Numbered from the stretch's first letter, positions 1-7,991 are shown. The stretch is 64,000 nt of DNA from Candidatus Woesearchaeota archaeon (GCA_019322485.1 JAHWIK010000015.1:1-64000); one strand, 5' to 3'. Translations and numbers: made by a program. The notes: generated from the sequence alone by a model not told the origin.

Positions 1-167
1 AAGAATGCGATGACGGCAATGCAGTTAATGGTGATGGCTGCCGTTCTGACTGTTCATTAGAACAATGCGGTGATGCTATCCTAGATGCTGGTGAGCAATG
101 CGATGACGGCAATGCCATGACTGGAGACGGTTGCGATATGTGTGTTCTTGAGCCTGGATATTCTTAA
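1..167 (+). CDS. C-terminal fragment of a cysteine-rich repeat protein (5' end outside window)
   Basis: An open frame enters from the left edge (first full codon at 3) and stops with TAA at 165-167. It encodes two copies of a short disulfide-type repeat, seen as ECDDGNAVNGDGC and QCDDGNAMTGDGC, about 35 residues apart. This pattern matches the DUF4215/Myxococcus cysteine-rich repeat family found in secreted proteins. Only about 55 residues are visible, so anchor, signal peptide and total length are unknown. The next gene downstream is another cysteine-rich surface protein, suggesting a cell-surface context. Confidence 0.7.
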   Translation, partial: ECDDGNAVNGDGCRSDCSLEQCGDAILDAGEQCDDGNAMTGDGCDMCVLEPGYS

Positions 168-215
168 CTCAAAAGAAAAACTATTTTAAGTATTGCTTCT
201 AACATTTATTAGAGG

Positions 216-1658
216 ATGGTTAACCAAAAAATAATAGATTATCTGAAAAAGCAGAAGAAGCATGGATATGATGAAGAAGAGCTTAGGAATATGTCAATCC
301 GTCATGGCTTTGACAAGAAAGAGGTTAATGAAGCTCTTAATCATATGAATTCTCCAAAGATAGTACAGCAGCCAAAAAAAGTGGAATATCCAGAGCCAGA
401 ACCAGTACAAGAACAGCAACCAGAACCAGTTTCTGAAAAGAATCCTGAAGATGATCTCCATGACTTAAAATCTGAACCATCACCAAAAGTCCATATCCCT
501 TATAAAGCCATAATAAGCGCCGTAGTAGTATTAGTAATCGCTGGAATTGGCTATGCTTACTTCTTTGTTCCTTTTTGCGGGAACGGCTCAATACAGCCAG
601 GAGAGTCAGTTCAAAACTGCTGCTTGGACATCGGCTGCCCAGGAGACCAGACCTGCGAGCAAACAGGTTGTGCTGACCCAATATGCCAAGAATGCCAATA
701 TATAGAAAATTATGTATGCGTAGACTATGAATGCTGTAATGACACTGCATGCCAGGGTTCTATGGAGTGCGAGAATAATGTGTGTGTAAACATAACTTGC
801 GGTGAATGTGAGTATCTAGAAAACAACACATGCATGAAGCATGAATGCTGCAGTGATGATGACTGTAATGAGACCACAGTATGCATAGACAACAAATGCA
901 AAACCCCGGGGGAATGCGGAGAATGCGAATATCTGGAAAATAACACCTGCATATCTTATGCCTGCTGTGAAGATGAAGATTGTGATGATGATAATGCATC
1001 TACTGATGACAGATGCTTAAATCCAGGAGAACTGTTTTCTTTATGCAAAAACACACAAAAACCATCATGCGATAGAGATTCCGACTGCGATGATGATAAT
1101 GCATCGACAATGGATGTCTGCATGGGGGGAATCTATTGTTCATCAATACTTATAACAGGCTGTAAAAATAATGACGGCTATTGTCCTGATTCCTGCGAAT
1201 ATGATGAAGATAATGACTGTGAACAGGAAATGGTGGAATGTACAGGAATAAACTGTTTCATAGATGAAGCAGAGGATGACTGCAGTCCTGCTAATCTCAC
1301 TTACACCTTTTCAACAGAGGATGATGGAATCATCTATGATACTGAGGCATACTATGAATTAAGAGGCCTAGAAGGAGATGACTGCTTGTTCTATACCTTG
1401 TACTTGGATGTAGACCTGACTTACACTGATGACCTGATACAGGAAAAGCTTGCTCAAAACATGACACAGCAAGAGATAGATGATGAGGTAGACCAGCTTG
1501 AGGATGATTATGAAGATGATTATGAAGACAAGGACAAGCTTTGTGAGTATCCTATTAATCAGCTAGTGGATGTTCTGAGGGATATGAGAGATGATGATTA
1601 CATGGTTCCAGCATATGAAGAAGATAATTATGACTGCACTGGAAGTATGTATGACTAG
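216..1658 (+). CDS. Membrane-anchored cysteine-rich extracytoplasmic protein
   Basis: 480 residues. Residues 1-45 form a small charged helical domain (YDEEELRNMSIRHGFDKKEV) of a kind I associate with the cytoplasmic end of DPANN membrane proteins. A Pro/Glu/Gln-rich linker (48-92) leads to one hydrophobic segment at about 97-118. The outer part has three near-repeats of C-x-ECEYLENNTC followed by a CC-x-D-x-DC knot (about 155-265), Asp-rich DSDCDDDNAST stretches (about 270-300), and a Cys/Asp/Glu-rich C-terminal domain. The repeats look like disulfide-bonded, possibly calcium-binding modules. No enzymatic motif is visible. Role unknown; surface or adhesion is an inference. The start ATG follows AGAGG with only a short leader. 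Confidence 0.75.
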   Translation: MVNQKIIDYLKKQKKHGYDEEELRNMSIRHGFDKKEVNEALNHMNSPKIVQQPKKVEYPEPEPVQEQQPEPVSEKNPEDDLHDLKSEPSPKVHIPYKAIISAVVVLVIAGIGYAYFFVPFCGNGSIQPGESVQNCCLDIGCPGDQTCEQTGCADPICQECQYIENYVCVDYECCNDTACQGSMECENNVCVNITCGECEYLENNTCMKHECCSDDDCNETTVCIDNKCKTPGECGECEYLENNTCISYACCEDEDCDDDNASTDDRCLNPGELFSLCKNTQKPSCDRDSDCDDDNASTMDVCMGGIYCSSILITGCKNNDGYCPDSCEYDEDNDCEQEMVECTGINCFIDEAEDDCSPANLTYTFSTEDDGIIYDTEAYYELRGLEGDDCLFYTLYLDVDLTYTDDLIQEKLAQNMTQQEIDDEVDQLEDDYEDDYEDKDKLCEYPINQLVDVLRDMRDDDYMVPAYEEDNYDCTGSMYD

Positions 1659-1816
1659 TTCTTTTCACTTTCTAAAAAAATATCCTATAACTACTCTTAA
1701 ATTAATTTTCAATAATCTCTAAACTAACCAAAAAAACATATCTATTTCACTATCAAAATGCTTAAATATAACCTTTGTTTTTGTATTCTACCTATTGGGG
1801 AGTTTGGACTTGTATA

Positions 1817-1832
1817 CCACAACATATAGTAT
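1817..1832 (-). promoter_or_regulatory. Candidate NrdR box (distal)
   Basis: Read on the minus strand this 16-mer is ATACTATATGTTGTGG. It matches the published bacterial NrdR-box consensus acaCwAtATaTwGtgt at 13 of 16 positions. It lies about 113-128 bp upstream of the nrdR start at 1945 and is an inverted copy of the site at 1905-1920; the two share 14 identical bases. It is upstream of the likely TATA element near 1857-1866. Confidence 0.55.
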
Positions 1833-1904
1833 AAAAGTGCCTAAAATAACAAAACATTTATATATGAATTGTAGTACAAGATGTTGATGTTTATTTTTTT
1901 ATAT

Positions 1905-1920
1905 CTACTATATGTTGTGT
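1905..1920 (+). promoter_or_regulatory. Candidate NrdR box (proximal)
   Basis: CTACTATATGTTGTGT matches the NrdR-box consensus acaCwAtATaTwGtgt at 13 of 16 positions and lies 25 bp before the nrdR start codon. Together with the inverted site at 1817-1832 it brackets a TATA-like stretch at about 1857-1866 (TTTATATAT). The centre-to-centre spacing is 88 bp, much wider than the roughly 31-32 bp spacing usual in bacteria. Autoregulation of the nrdR-nrdJ operon is the natural inference. Confidence 0.55.
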
Positions 1921-1944
1921 TTTTGGCTTAAAAAGTGGTGTTTT

Positions 1945-2409
1945 ATGAGATGTCCTTATTGTGCTGGGAGTGAAACGAAGGTTCTTGATAAACGTGAGAC
2001 TAGCGACCTAATTTCTACAAGGCGCAGAAGAGAGTGCCTTAAATGCAAGAAGCGCTTTACAACTTATGAGCGCGTAGAATCTGCAGAGCTTATTGTGGTG
2101 AAGAAAGACGGCAACAGAGAAAGTTTTGACAGGAATAAGATGAAGGCTGGAATTCTTAAGGCTTGTGAAAAACGCCCAATAAAGGCTGAGAAGATAGATA
2201 AGATTGTTGACCAGATAGAGGCAGAGCTCAGGAACAAGGATTCTATTGAGATAGAAAGCAAGGAAATAGGCGGATTAGTCATGGAGAAGCTTAAGGAGCT
2301 TGATAATGTTGCCTACATAAGGTTTGCTTCTGTTTACAGGCAGTTTACTGACTTAAAGTCATTTGAAAAAGAGGTTGAAAAATTATTGAGAAAAGGTGGG
2401 AGGAAATAA
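1945..2409 (+). CDS. nrdR: Transcriptional repressor NrdR
   Basis: Zinc-ribbon plus ATP-cone regulator of ribonucleotide reductase genes. The N-terminus MRCPYCAG with a later CLKC pair forms the zinc ribbon, followed by the family signature RRRRECLKCKKRFTTYERVE; an ATP-cone domain fills roughly residues 45-135. I chose ATG 1945 rather than the in-frame ATG at 1912 because MRCPYC is the canonical NrdR start and AGTGGTG lies just upstream. About 154 residues, normal family length. It sits 2 bp before nrdJ, whose product carries its own ATP-cone. NrdR is mainly bacterial and only sporadic in archaea. Likely autoregulated through the boxes at 1817 and 1905. Confidence 0.92.
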   Translation: MRCPYCAGSETKVLDKRETSDLISTRRRRECLKCKKRFTTYERVESAELIVVKKDGNRESFDRNKMKAGILKACEKRPIKAEKIDKIVDQIEAELRNKDSIEIESKEIGGLVMEKLKELDNVAYIRFASVYRQFTDLKSFEKEVEKLLRKGGRK

Positions 2410-2411
2410 AA

Positions 2412-4544
2412 ATGGAAATAACAAAAATAAAAAAACGTGATGGAAGGATTGCTGATTTTGATCCTGGGAAGATAACTCTTGCAATTTTCAAAGCTGCGCA
2501 GTCTGTTGGAGGCAAGGATATGGCTATTGCAGAGGAGCTGGGTGCTAAGGTTCTTGAGGAGCTTAAGAAATCCGGCAAAAAGGTCCCTAGTGTGGAAGAG
2601 GTGCAGGATGCTGTTGAAAAGGTCCTGATAGAGGAAGGCCATGCTAAGACTGCGAAAGCCTACATACTTTACAGGCAGAAGCGTAAAGAGCTTAGGGAAG
2701 CCAAATCAATGATTGGTGTTACTGATGATATAGACCTTACAATAAATGCAGTTAAGGTTCTTGAGGAGAGGTATCTTGCAAGGGATGAGAACCGCAGGGT
2801 AGTTGAAACACCCGGCGGAATGTTTAGGAGGGTTGCACGCAATATTGCGTCAGCTGATTTGCAGTACGGCAAAAGCAAAGAGGAAGTGAAGAAAACAGAA
2901 GATGTGTTCTATAATATGATGGTCAATTTGGAATTTCTTCCAAATTCCCCAACCTTAATGAACGCTGGCAGAGAGCTCCAACAGCTCTCTGCTTGTTTCG
3001 TTCTTCCTGTTGATGACTCAATGGAGGGAATCTTCGATACAGTGAAGAACACAGCATTAATACACCAAAGCGGCGGAGGAACAGGATTTTCTTTTTCCAG
3101 GTTAAGGCCCAGGGGAGATGTTGTACAGAGTACAGGCGGAGTGGCATCAGGTCCATTGTCATTCATGAAGGTATTCAATGCATCAACTGAGGTTATAAAG
3201 CAGGGAGGCAAGCGTCGCGGAGCAAATATGGGCATATTGAGGGTTGACCACCCGGATATACTTGATTTTATCGTTGCAAAAGAACGCGAGGGCTCGCTTA
3301 ACAACTTCAATATCTCTGTCGGGTTAACTGAGAAGTTCATGAATGCTGTTGAGAAGGATGGGGAGTACGACCTAATAAATCCCAGGGGTAAAGAGCCTAT
3401 AAAGAAATTATCTGCCCGCAGGGTTTTTGACCTTATCGTTACAATGGCATGGAAGAATGGCGAACCAGGCATAATCTTTATTGACAGGCTTAACAGGGAC
3501 AACCCTACTCCTGCTGTTGGAGAGATTGAAAGCACTAATCCATGCGGGGAGCAGCCTTTGCTGCCCTATGAGAGCTGCAATCTTGGAAGTATTAATCTTT
3601 CCAAGGCAGTTAAGGATGGCAAGGTTGACTGGGATAAGTTAAGGCAGACAGTAAGAACAGCTGTACACTTCCTTGATAATGTGATTGACAAGAGCAAATT
3701 CCCATTAAAGAGAATAACTGAGATGGTAAGGGCCAATAGGAAGATTGGCTTAGGAGTTATGGGTTGGGCTGACATGATTATTCAGCTTGGTGTTTCTTAT
3801 AATTCAAAGGAAGGTGTTGAGCTTGCAGAAAAAGTCATGAAATTTGTAAGAGATGAAGGCAGAAAGATGTCAGAAGAGCTTGCAAAGGAAAAAGGCACTT
3901 TTCCTAACTTCAAGGACAGCATGTATGATAAAGATGGCAAGCATTTCAAAGGTCTTGATATGAAGCTCAGGAATGCCACTATCACAACAATTGCACCAAC
4001 AGGAACTATTGGCATTATTGCTGGCTGCAGTTCTGGTGTAGAGCCGTTATTTGCAATTTCTTACATAAGGAAGACCCCTCAGTTTGAGCTGCTTGAGGTA
4101 AATCCTCTGTTTGAGAAAATGGCGCGCGAGGAAGGAATCTACTCTGAGGACATGATGAGGAACATAGCAAAACAAGGCTCAATACATCACATAGAGGGAA
4201 TTCCTGCTAAACTCAAGAAGGTATTTGTTACTGCGCATGACATTACACCAGAGGACCATGTAAGAATGCAGGCAGCTTTCCAGGAATCTGTTGATAATGC
4301 AGTCTCAAAGACAGTTAATTTCCCTTTTGAGGCATCCACCCGGGATGTTGAGGAGGTTTATGTGCTTGCTTACAAGCTTGGCTGCAAAGGGGTTACTATT
4401 TATCGCGATGGGAGCAGGTCAGAGCAGGTGCTCAATATAGACCAGACACCGACCAAGAAGAAGGACGCGCCAATGAAAAAAGTCAAGGGCAAGGTAACTG
4501 TTGATGCTGAATATTCAGGCGGGTGCCCAACCTGTCATTTATGA
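2412..4544 (+). CDS. nrdJ: Adenosylcobalamin-dependent (class II) ribonucleoside reductase
   Basis: 710 residues. Reduces ribonucleotides to deoxyribonucleotides using adenosylcobalamin. An N-terminal ATP-cone (about 1-90, beginning EITKIKKRDGRIADFDP) is followed by the ten-stranded barrel with LSACFVLPVDDSMEGIF (first active-site Cys), NPCGEQPLLPYESCNLGSIN (finger-loop Cys, Asn and Glu) and APTGTIGIIAG. The C-terminal tail ends GGCPTCHL, the redox-active cysteine pair. No NrdB-type gene is present, and a cobalamin adenosyltransferase follows directly, supporting class II assignment. The stop overlaps the next start as ATGA. Confidence 0.95.
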   Translation: MEITKIKKRDGRIADFDPGKITLAIFKAAQSVGGKDMAIAEELGAKVLEELKKSGKKVPSVEEVQDAVEKVLIEEGHAKTAKAYILYRQKRKELREAKSMIGVTDDIDLTINAVKVLEERYLARDENRRVVETPGGMFRRVARNIASADLQYGKSKEEVKKTEDVFYNMMVNLEFLPNSPTLMNAGRELQQLSACFVLPVDDSMEGIFDTVKNTALIHQSGGGTGFSFSRLRPRGDVVQSTGGVASGPLSFMKVFNASTEVIKQGGKRRGANMGILRVDHPDILDFIVAKEREGSLNNFNISVGLTEKFMNAVEKDGEYDLINPRGKEPIKKLSARRVFDLIVTMAWKNGEPGIIFIDRLNRDNPTPAVGEIESTNPCGEQPLLPYESCNLGSINLSKAVKDGKVDWDKLRQTVRTAVHFLDNVIDKSKFPLKRITEMVRANRKIGLGVMGWADMIIQLGVSYNSKEGVELAEKVMKFVRDEGRKMSEELAKEKGTFPNFKDSMYDKDGKHFKGLDMKLRNATITTIAPTGTIGIIAGCSSGVEPLFAISYIRKTPQFELLEVNPLFEKMAREEGIYSEDMMRNIAKQGSIHHIEGIPAKLKKVFVTAHDITPEDHVRMQAAFQESVDNAVSKTVNFPFEASTRDVEEVYVLAYKLGCKGVTIYRDGSRSEQVLNIDQTPTKKKDAPMKKVKGKVTVDAEYSGGCPTCHL

Positions 4545-5113
4545 TGAAAGAAGGACTGATACACGTCTATACAGGGAATGGAAAAGGCAAAACTACCACC
4601 TCCTTAGGCATGGCTCTGCGTGCTGCTGGCCATGGACTAAAGGTTAATGTAATCCAGTTCTTGAAAGGAGGGGGCTATTGCGGTGAGTTTTTGGCATCAA
4701 AGGTTTTGCCTAATCTTGAGATTAAGCAGTTCGGCCAGGACTGCCCCTGGGCAGAGGAGTTCAAGAAAGGAAGCACACTCAAATGCGGAAGCTGCAGGTT
4801 TTGCTTTTCTGTTTACAGCGAGGACAAGGACCGGTGCGGGTATGCTGTTAAATATGCTCTTGACTCTGTTTCTTCTGGAAGGCATGATTTAGTTATATTA
4901 GATGAAATTAATAGCGCGCTTAATCTGGGTTTAATCAACAAAATGGATGTTAAGATGCTTATTAACAAGAAACATCCAAAAACAGAGCTAATCTTAACTG
5001 GAAGGGGTGCGCATGAGGAGATTCTTGAGATGGCAGATTATGCAACTGAGATGAAGGAACTTAAACATCCAATGCAAAAGGGAACAACCGCCAGGAGAGG
5101 TATTGAGTTTTAA
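4541..5113 (+). CDS. cobO: Cob(I)alamin adenosyltransferase (CobA/BtuR family), copy 1
   Basis: P-loop enzyme that transfers the adenosyl group of ATP to cob(I)alamin, giving the cofactor needed by the upstream NrdJ. Walker A is HVYTGNGKGKTTTSLGMALR; LVILDEINSALNLGLI and the TELILTGRGAHEEI region are also typical. Start taken at ATG 4541, which overlaps the nrdJ stop as ATGA; upstream in-frame starts lie inside nrdJ. An unusual cysteine-rich insert (QDCPWAEEF then CGSCRFC and a further Cys, residues about 66-105) could bind metal. A second, insert-free paralogue lies at 15746-16264. Confidence 0.9.
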   Translation: MMKEGLIHVYTGNGKGKTTTSLGMALRAAGHGLKVNVIQFLKGGGYCGEFLASKVLPNLEIKQFGQDCPWAEEFKKGSTLKCGSCRFCFSVYSEDKDRCGYAVKYALDSVSSGRHDLVILDEINSALNLGLINKMDVKMLINKKHPKTELILTGRGAHEEILEMADYATEMKELKHPMQKGTTARRGIEF

Positions 5114-5648
5114 TAAAGTGATAATCGGCTTAACTGGCACAAATGCTTCTGGAAAAGGCGAAGTAGCTAATTATTTGAAACTTAAAAGATTCCAGTATCT
5201 TTCTCTTTCAGATATTATCAGGGAGGAGGCTGATGCACAGGGTATTGAGCATACAAGGGAGAACCTGATTAAGCTTGGCAATGAGCTAAGAGAAAAACAT
5301 GGTGCAGATGTCCTGGCTAAAAAGACTAGGGATAAGATAAAGGAAGAGAATGTTGTTGTTGACAGCATAAGGAATCTTGAAGAGGTTAAAGCGCTTAGAA
5401 CACTTAGTGATTTTATTTTTGTTGCTGTTGATGCTCCTGTTAAATTAAGGTATGAAAGAGCGCAGAAAAGGATGCTTGATAGGGACAAGGTATCCTTTGA
5501 AGAGTTTAAAAGATTAGAGGAAGTGGAAAACTTTAAAAGCAAAACAGGACAACAACTTAAACAGTGTGCGGGGGTTGCTGATAAGACTATTATTAATGAC
5601 GGCACTTTTGAAGAGCTGCATGCTAAAATTGACGAGATAATAAAATGA
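5103..5648 (+). CDS. P-loop nucleotide kinase-like protein (dephospho-CoA kinase/NMP kinase fold)
   Basis: 181 residues. An N-terminal Walker A, GLTGTNASGKGEVANYL, is followed by an LSDIIREEADAQG region and a DSIRNLEEVKAL strand typical of adenylate- and dephospho-CoA-kinase-like P-loop enzymes, then a lid-like RAQKRMLDRDKVSFEEF segment. The start is a TTG at 5103 overlapping the cobO stop by 11 bp, with AGGAGAGG at 5093-5100; a GTG at 5118 is an alternative. It overlaps the dCMP deaminase gene as ATGA. Some dCMP deaminases carry an N-terminal P-loop kinase domain, so this may be the split form of that fusion. Substrate not determinable here. Confidence 0.75.
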   Translation: MSFNKVIIGLTGTNASGKGEVANYLKLKRFQYLSLSDIIREEADAQGIEHTRENLIKLGNELREKHGADVLAKKTRDKIKEENVVVDSIRNLEEVKALRTLSDFIFVAVDAPVKLRYERAQKRMLDRDKVSFEEFKRLEEVENFKSKTGQQLKQCAGVADKTIINDGTFEELHAKIDEIIK

Positions 5649-6094
5649 GACCAAGCTGGGATGAATATTTTATAAACATGACTCACCTGATTAAACAGCG
5701 AGCTACTTGCCTGAGGCGCGAGGTTGGGGCTGTTATTGTCAAAAACAAGCAGATTCTTTCAACTGGCTATAACGGTGCTCCGATGGGGTTAGAGCATTGT
5801 GAGACCTGCTTGAGAAAAGACATGAATATTCCTTCTGGAGAAAAACAAGAGATATGCCGGGCAACGCATGCAGAGCAGAATGCGATTGCACAGGCTGCTT
5901 TGCACGGAGTGAGCATCAATGGCGCAACAATCTACTGCACTAATTTTCCCTGCGTTACATGCATGAAGCTTTTATTGAATGCAGGGATAAAAGAGGTTGT
6001 TTATAATGAGGATTATAATGATGAATTGGCTAAGAAGATTGCCAAGGAAAGCGGTATAACAATAAGGCAATTCAAGGTGAATAAAAATGGTTGA
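5645..6094 (+). CDS. dcd (ComEB-like): Deoxycytidylate (dCMP) deaminase
   Basis: 149 residues. Zinc-dependent deaminase converting dCMP to dUMP, the substrate for thymidylate synthesis. Catalytic motif HAEQNAIAQAA (His zinc ligand, Glu proton shuttle) and the second motif FPCVTCMKLLLNAGI (PCxxC zinc ligands) are intact. A further Cys/His cluster (LEHCETCLRKDMNIPSGEKQ) is typical of the ComEB/DCTD family. It starts in an ATGA overlap with the kinase-like gene and forms the end of the deoxynucleotide operon, ahead of one tiny membrane protein. Allosteric control by dCTP/dTTP is known for the family and not testable here. Confidence 0.92.
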   Translation: MRPSWDEYFINMTHLIKQRATCLRREVGAVIVKNKQILSTGYNGAPMGLEHCETCLRKDMNIPSGEKQEICRATHAEQNAIAQAALHGVSINGATIYCTNFPCVTCMKLLLNAGIKEVVYNEDYNDELAKKIAKESGITIRQFKVNKNG

Positions 6095-6245
6095 GCAACA
6101 GGTTGCGGTTGAGAAAGAGCAGGGTTCAGTAATGAGAGGGATTTCCAGGTTTATAGTTTTTGTTATAATAATTGCATTGATTGCAGCTCTAGCTTATGGT
6201 GGATGGTGGCTGATTAAGAAAGCACTAGCAGAAGGATGGATATAG
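6087..6245 (+). CDS. Small single-span membrane protein
   Basis: 52 residues starting at ATG 6087, overlapping the dCMP deaminase stop by 8 bp. A charged N-terminus (MVEQQVAVEKEQG) precedes one strongly hydrophobic helix (about 22-43, IVFVIIIALIAALAYGGWWL) and a short basic/aromatic tail. The stop at 6245 is 3 bp from the end of the convergent gene. No family recognised. The overlap and a clean membrane segment argue that it is real; function unknown. Confidence 0.55.
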   Translation: MVEQQVAVEKEQGSVMRGISRFIVFVIIIALIAALAYGGWWLIKKALAEGWI

Positions 6246-6248
6246 ATT

Positions 6249-6761
6249 TTATTTCTTGCTTAGTTTCTTGTAGGCTATTGTTATTAGAATAGCTAGAACG
6301 ATACCTAAGCAGATAAATCTTGCAAAGTCAGGCATATGGCCCCAGTATTCTAATGTACCAAAGATTACTGTTATTATGCCTCCTGCCATAACGCCAGAAG
6401 CAACACTTGGTAGTTTTAATACAATTGCACCCAGCAGAACAGCAATTAGGCCGAGTATAAGCGCGACTATGAAAACAACCCTTGAGTAGCCTTCTCTAGC
6501 ATCTTCAAATACCTTGCACTCGCAGAAGCCAGGTTCGTAGATTTCCTCACCCTCTAGTTTTACAGGCCTTGGCCGACCTTCATTATAAGACCATTCTCCC
6601 TTAGCAGCTTCACACGCTGTTTGGTTAGTAGCTGCTCCAACATCCTTGCACATATCATCCCATTCTGGTCTTGGGTAGAAAGTGTTTATTCCATAGAAGA
6701 TAAACATTGTTAAGATTATTGCAATAGCAATGCTTAGAAGTTTTTCTCTTATTCCTTTCAT
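6249..6761 (-). CDS. Four-helix membrane protein of unknown function
   Basis: 170 residues. One N-terminal hydrophobic segment (about 7-27) is followed by an outside-type loop with four cysteines (MCKDVG, TACEAAKGEW, GFCECKVF) and then three more helices in the C-terminal half (about 94-116, 121-142, 147-164). The CxxxxxACxxxxGxW pattern resembles short disulfide loops of archaeal membrane proteins. No family assigned. It is convergent with the dNTP operon and head-on to it within 4 bp. Confidence 0.65.
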   Translation of the reverse strand: MKGIREKLLSIAIAIILTMFIFYGINTFYPRPEWDDMCKDVGAATNQTACEAAKGEWSYNEGRPRPVKLEGEEIYEPGFCECKVFEDAREGYSRVVFIVALILGLIAVLLGAIVLKLPSVASGVMAGGIITVIFGTLEYWGHMPDFARFICLGIVLAILITIAYKKLSKK

Positions 6762-6797
6762 AGTAGTTTGGTTTATTCTGTAGTATTTAAGTTTTAC

Positions 6798-6946
6798 GCA
6801 AACTCTGCCAGCATCTTCTGCCTTTTGCCATCAACCTCAACTGGTTACGCTCGGTTGACACGCAATGGGGGTTTCGCTTCGCTCAAGCCCCCAATCAACA
6901 GTAGCAAACTCGCTTAGCATCTTCTGCCTTTTGCCATCAACCTCAA
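6798..6946. repeat. 43-bp direct repeat flanking a palindromic insert at a gene's 3' end
   Basis: Copy 1 is 6798-6840 and copy 2 is 6904-6946. They agree at 39 or more of 43 positions: GCAAACTC, a 4-base mismatch block, then a 31-base identical run. The 63-bp insert between them contains complementary arms, TGGGGGTTT near 6867 and AAGCCCCCA near 6884, around a CGCTTCGCT core. Copy 1 carries the likely original stop of the radical SAM gene (TAA, complement at 6794-6796), and copy 2 is the in-frame coding copy. Confidence 0.75.
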
Positions 6947-7991
6947 TAAACGGCTTAGCTCTATTGAGTATCACACCAAGCTGATGCAGTTGTTCATATT
7001 TTTTGATTTTTTCTTTTTTATCGATTATTTTACTAGCAGTTTTAGGCCCTATACCAGGAACTCTAATCAACTCTTCATATGAAGATTGGTTAATATCTAT
7101 TGGTTTGTCAAAGGTTGCTTTTGCCAAAGCCCATTTTGGGTCCTGTCTTGGGAGCATTCCATCATCCATTATCTCCTTGAATTCATTTAGTTTGTAATTA
7201 TAATCCTTCATCAGGAAATCAGTATTGTATAGACGAGCTTCTCTTATCAAGGGTTCTGCTTTTTCATCCTCTAAAGGGGTTCCTTTTATTGGCTTAAATG
7301 CAGAATAATAAACCCTTCTTAGGTTTAGGTTGCTGTATTCCCAGTCAGCCATTCTTAGAACATCTAAGTCAGTTGAGAACCTGTTTATTATCATCTGAGT
7401 GCTTTGGCCACCGCTAAGCTTAAACTTTGACATCCATGCCTGCCTTCTTAGGATATCAATCTTATAATCCTTGCAGCTTGATAATTCTGACATCACTGAT
7501 TTGTTGGGAGCTTCAAGATTAATGCTCATTCTTGTAGACAATTCAGATGCCTGCTTGATTAATTCATAAGAAGTTCCAGGCAGAACCTTGAAATGAACAT
7601 AACCCCTAAAGTTATGCTTGTGCCTTAAGAGTCTTACAGCTTCAAGCATCTTTTCAGTTACTCTGTTTGGGTCATTGCTTATAGCTGAACTTAGGAATAA
7701 ACCATCAACCCACATCTTCTTCATTAAATGGATAAAGAGGGAAGCAAGCTCTGATGGCTCGTAGCTTGCCTTCCGTTTATCGCAACTGGAGGTAGAATTC
7801 GCGCAATATTTGCAGTCAAATGAGCATGAATTATCCATCAGGGTCTTGAAGAGCCTGCATGTCTTGTGCTCTGCTTTAGCATAATATATGCCGCCTAAGC
7901 CAGAATTAACAGTTACTTCACAGCTTTTTGGGCCGCAACTGTCATAACTGCCGGAATGAGTGAGAACCTTGGCTTTTTCTAAGGTGTTCAT
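6837..7991 (-). CDS. Putative DNA-modification/repair radical SAM protein with C-terminal HhH
   Basis: About 384 residues from ATG 7991. The radical SAM cluster motif is CSFDCKYCANSTSSC; a preceding CGPKSCEVTVNSGLGG motif is typical of the family annotated as putative DNA modification/repair radical SAM protein. A helix-hairpin-helix, LIRVPGIGPKTASKII, lies near the C-terminus, suggesting nucleic-acid binding. The longer in-frame N-terminus (to 8084) is not supported by family similarity. The last roughly 19 residues (after VDGKRQKMLSEFA) are an extension created by a 43-bp duplication and a palindromic insert; without it the protein would end KRQKMLAEFA. Confidence 0.85.
   Translation of the reverse strand: MNTLEKAKVLTHSGSYDSCGPKSCEVTVNSGLGGIYYAKAEHKTCRLFKTLMDNSCSFDCKYCANSTSSCDKRKASYEPSELASLFIHLMKKMWVDGLFLSSAISNDPNRVTEKMLEAVRLLRHKHNFRGYVHFKVLPGTSYELIKQASELSTRMSINLEAPNKSVMSELSSCKDYKIDILRRQAWMSKFKLSGGQSTQMIINRFSTDLDVLRMADWEYSNLNLRRVYYSAFKPIKGTPLEDEKAEPLIREARLYNTDFLMKDYNYKLNEFKEIMDDGMLPRQDPKWALAKATFDKPIDINQSSYEELIRVPGIGPKTASKIIDKKEKIKKYEQLHQLGVILNRAKPFIEVDGKRQKMLSEFATVDWGLERSETPIACQPSVTS

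Noticed and set aside
2909..3535. 208-codon minus-strand frame inside nrdJ
   Set aside because: Antisense to a highly conserved enzyme with no independent signal.
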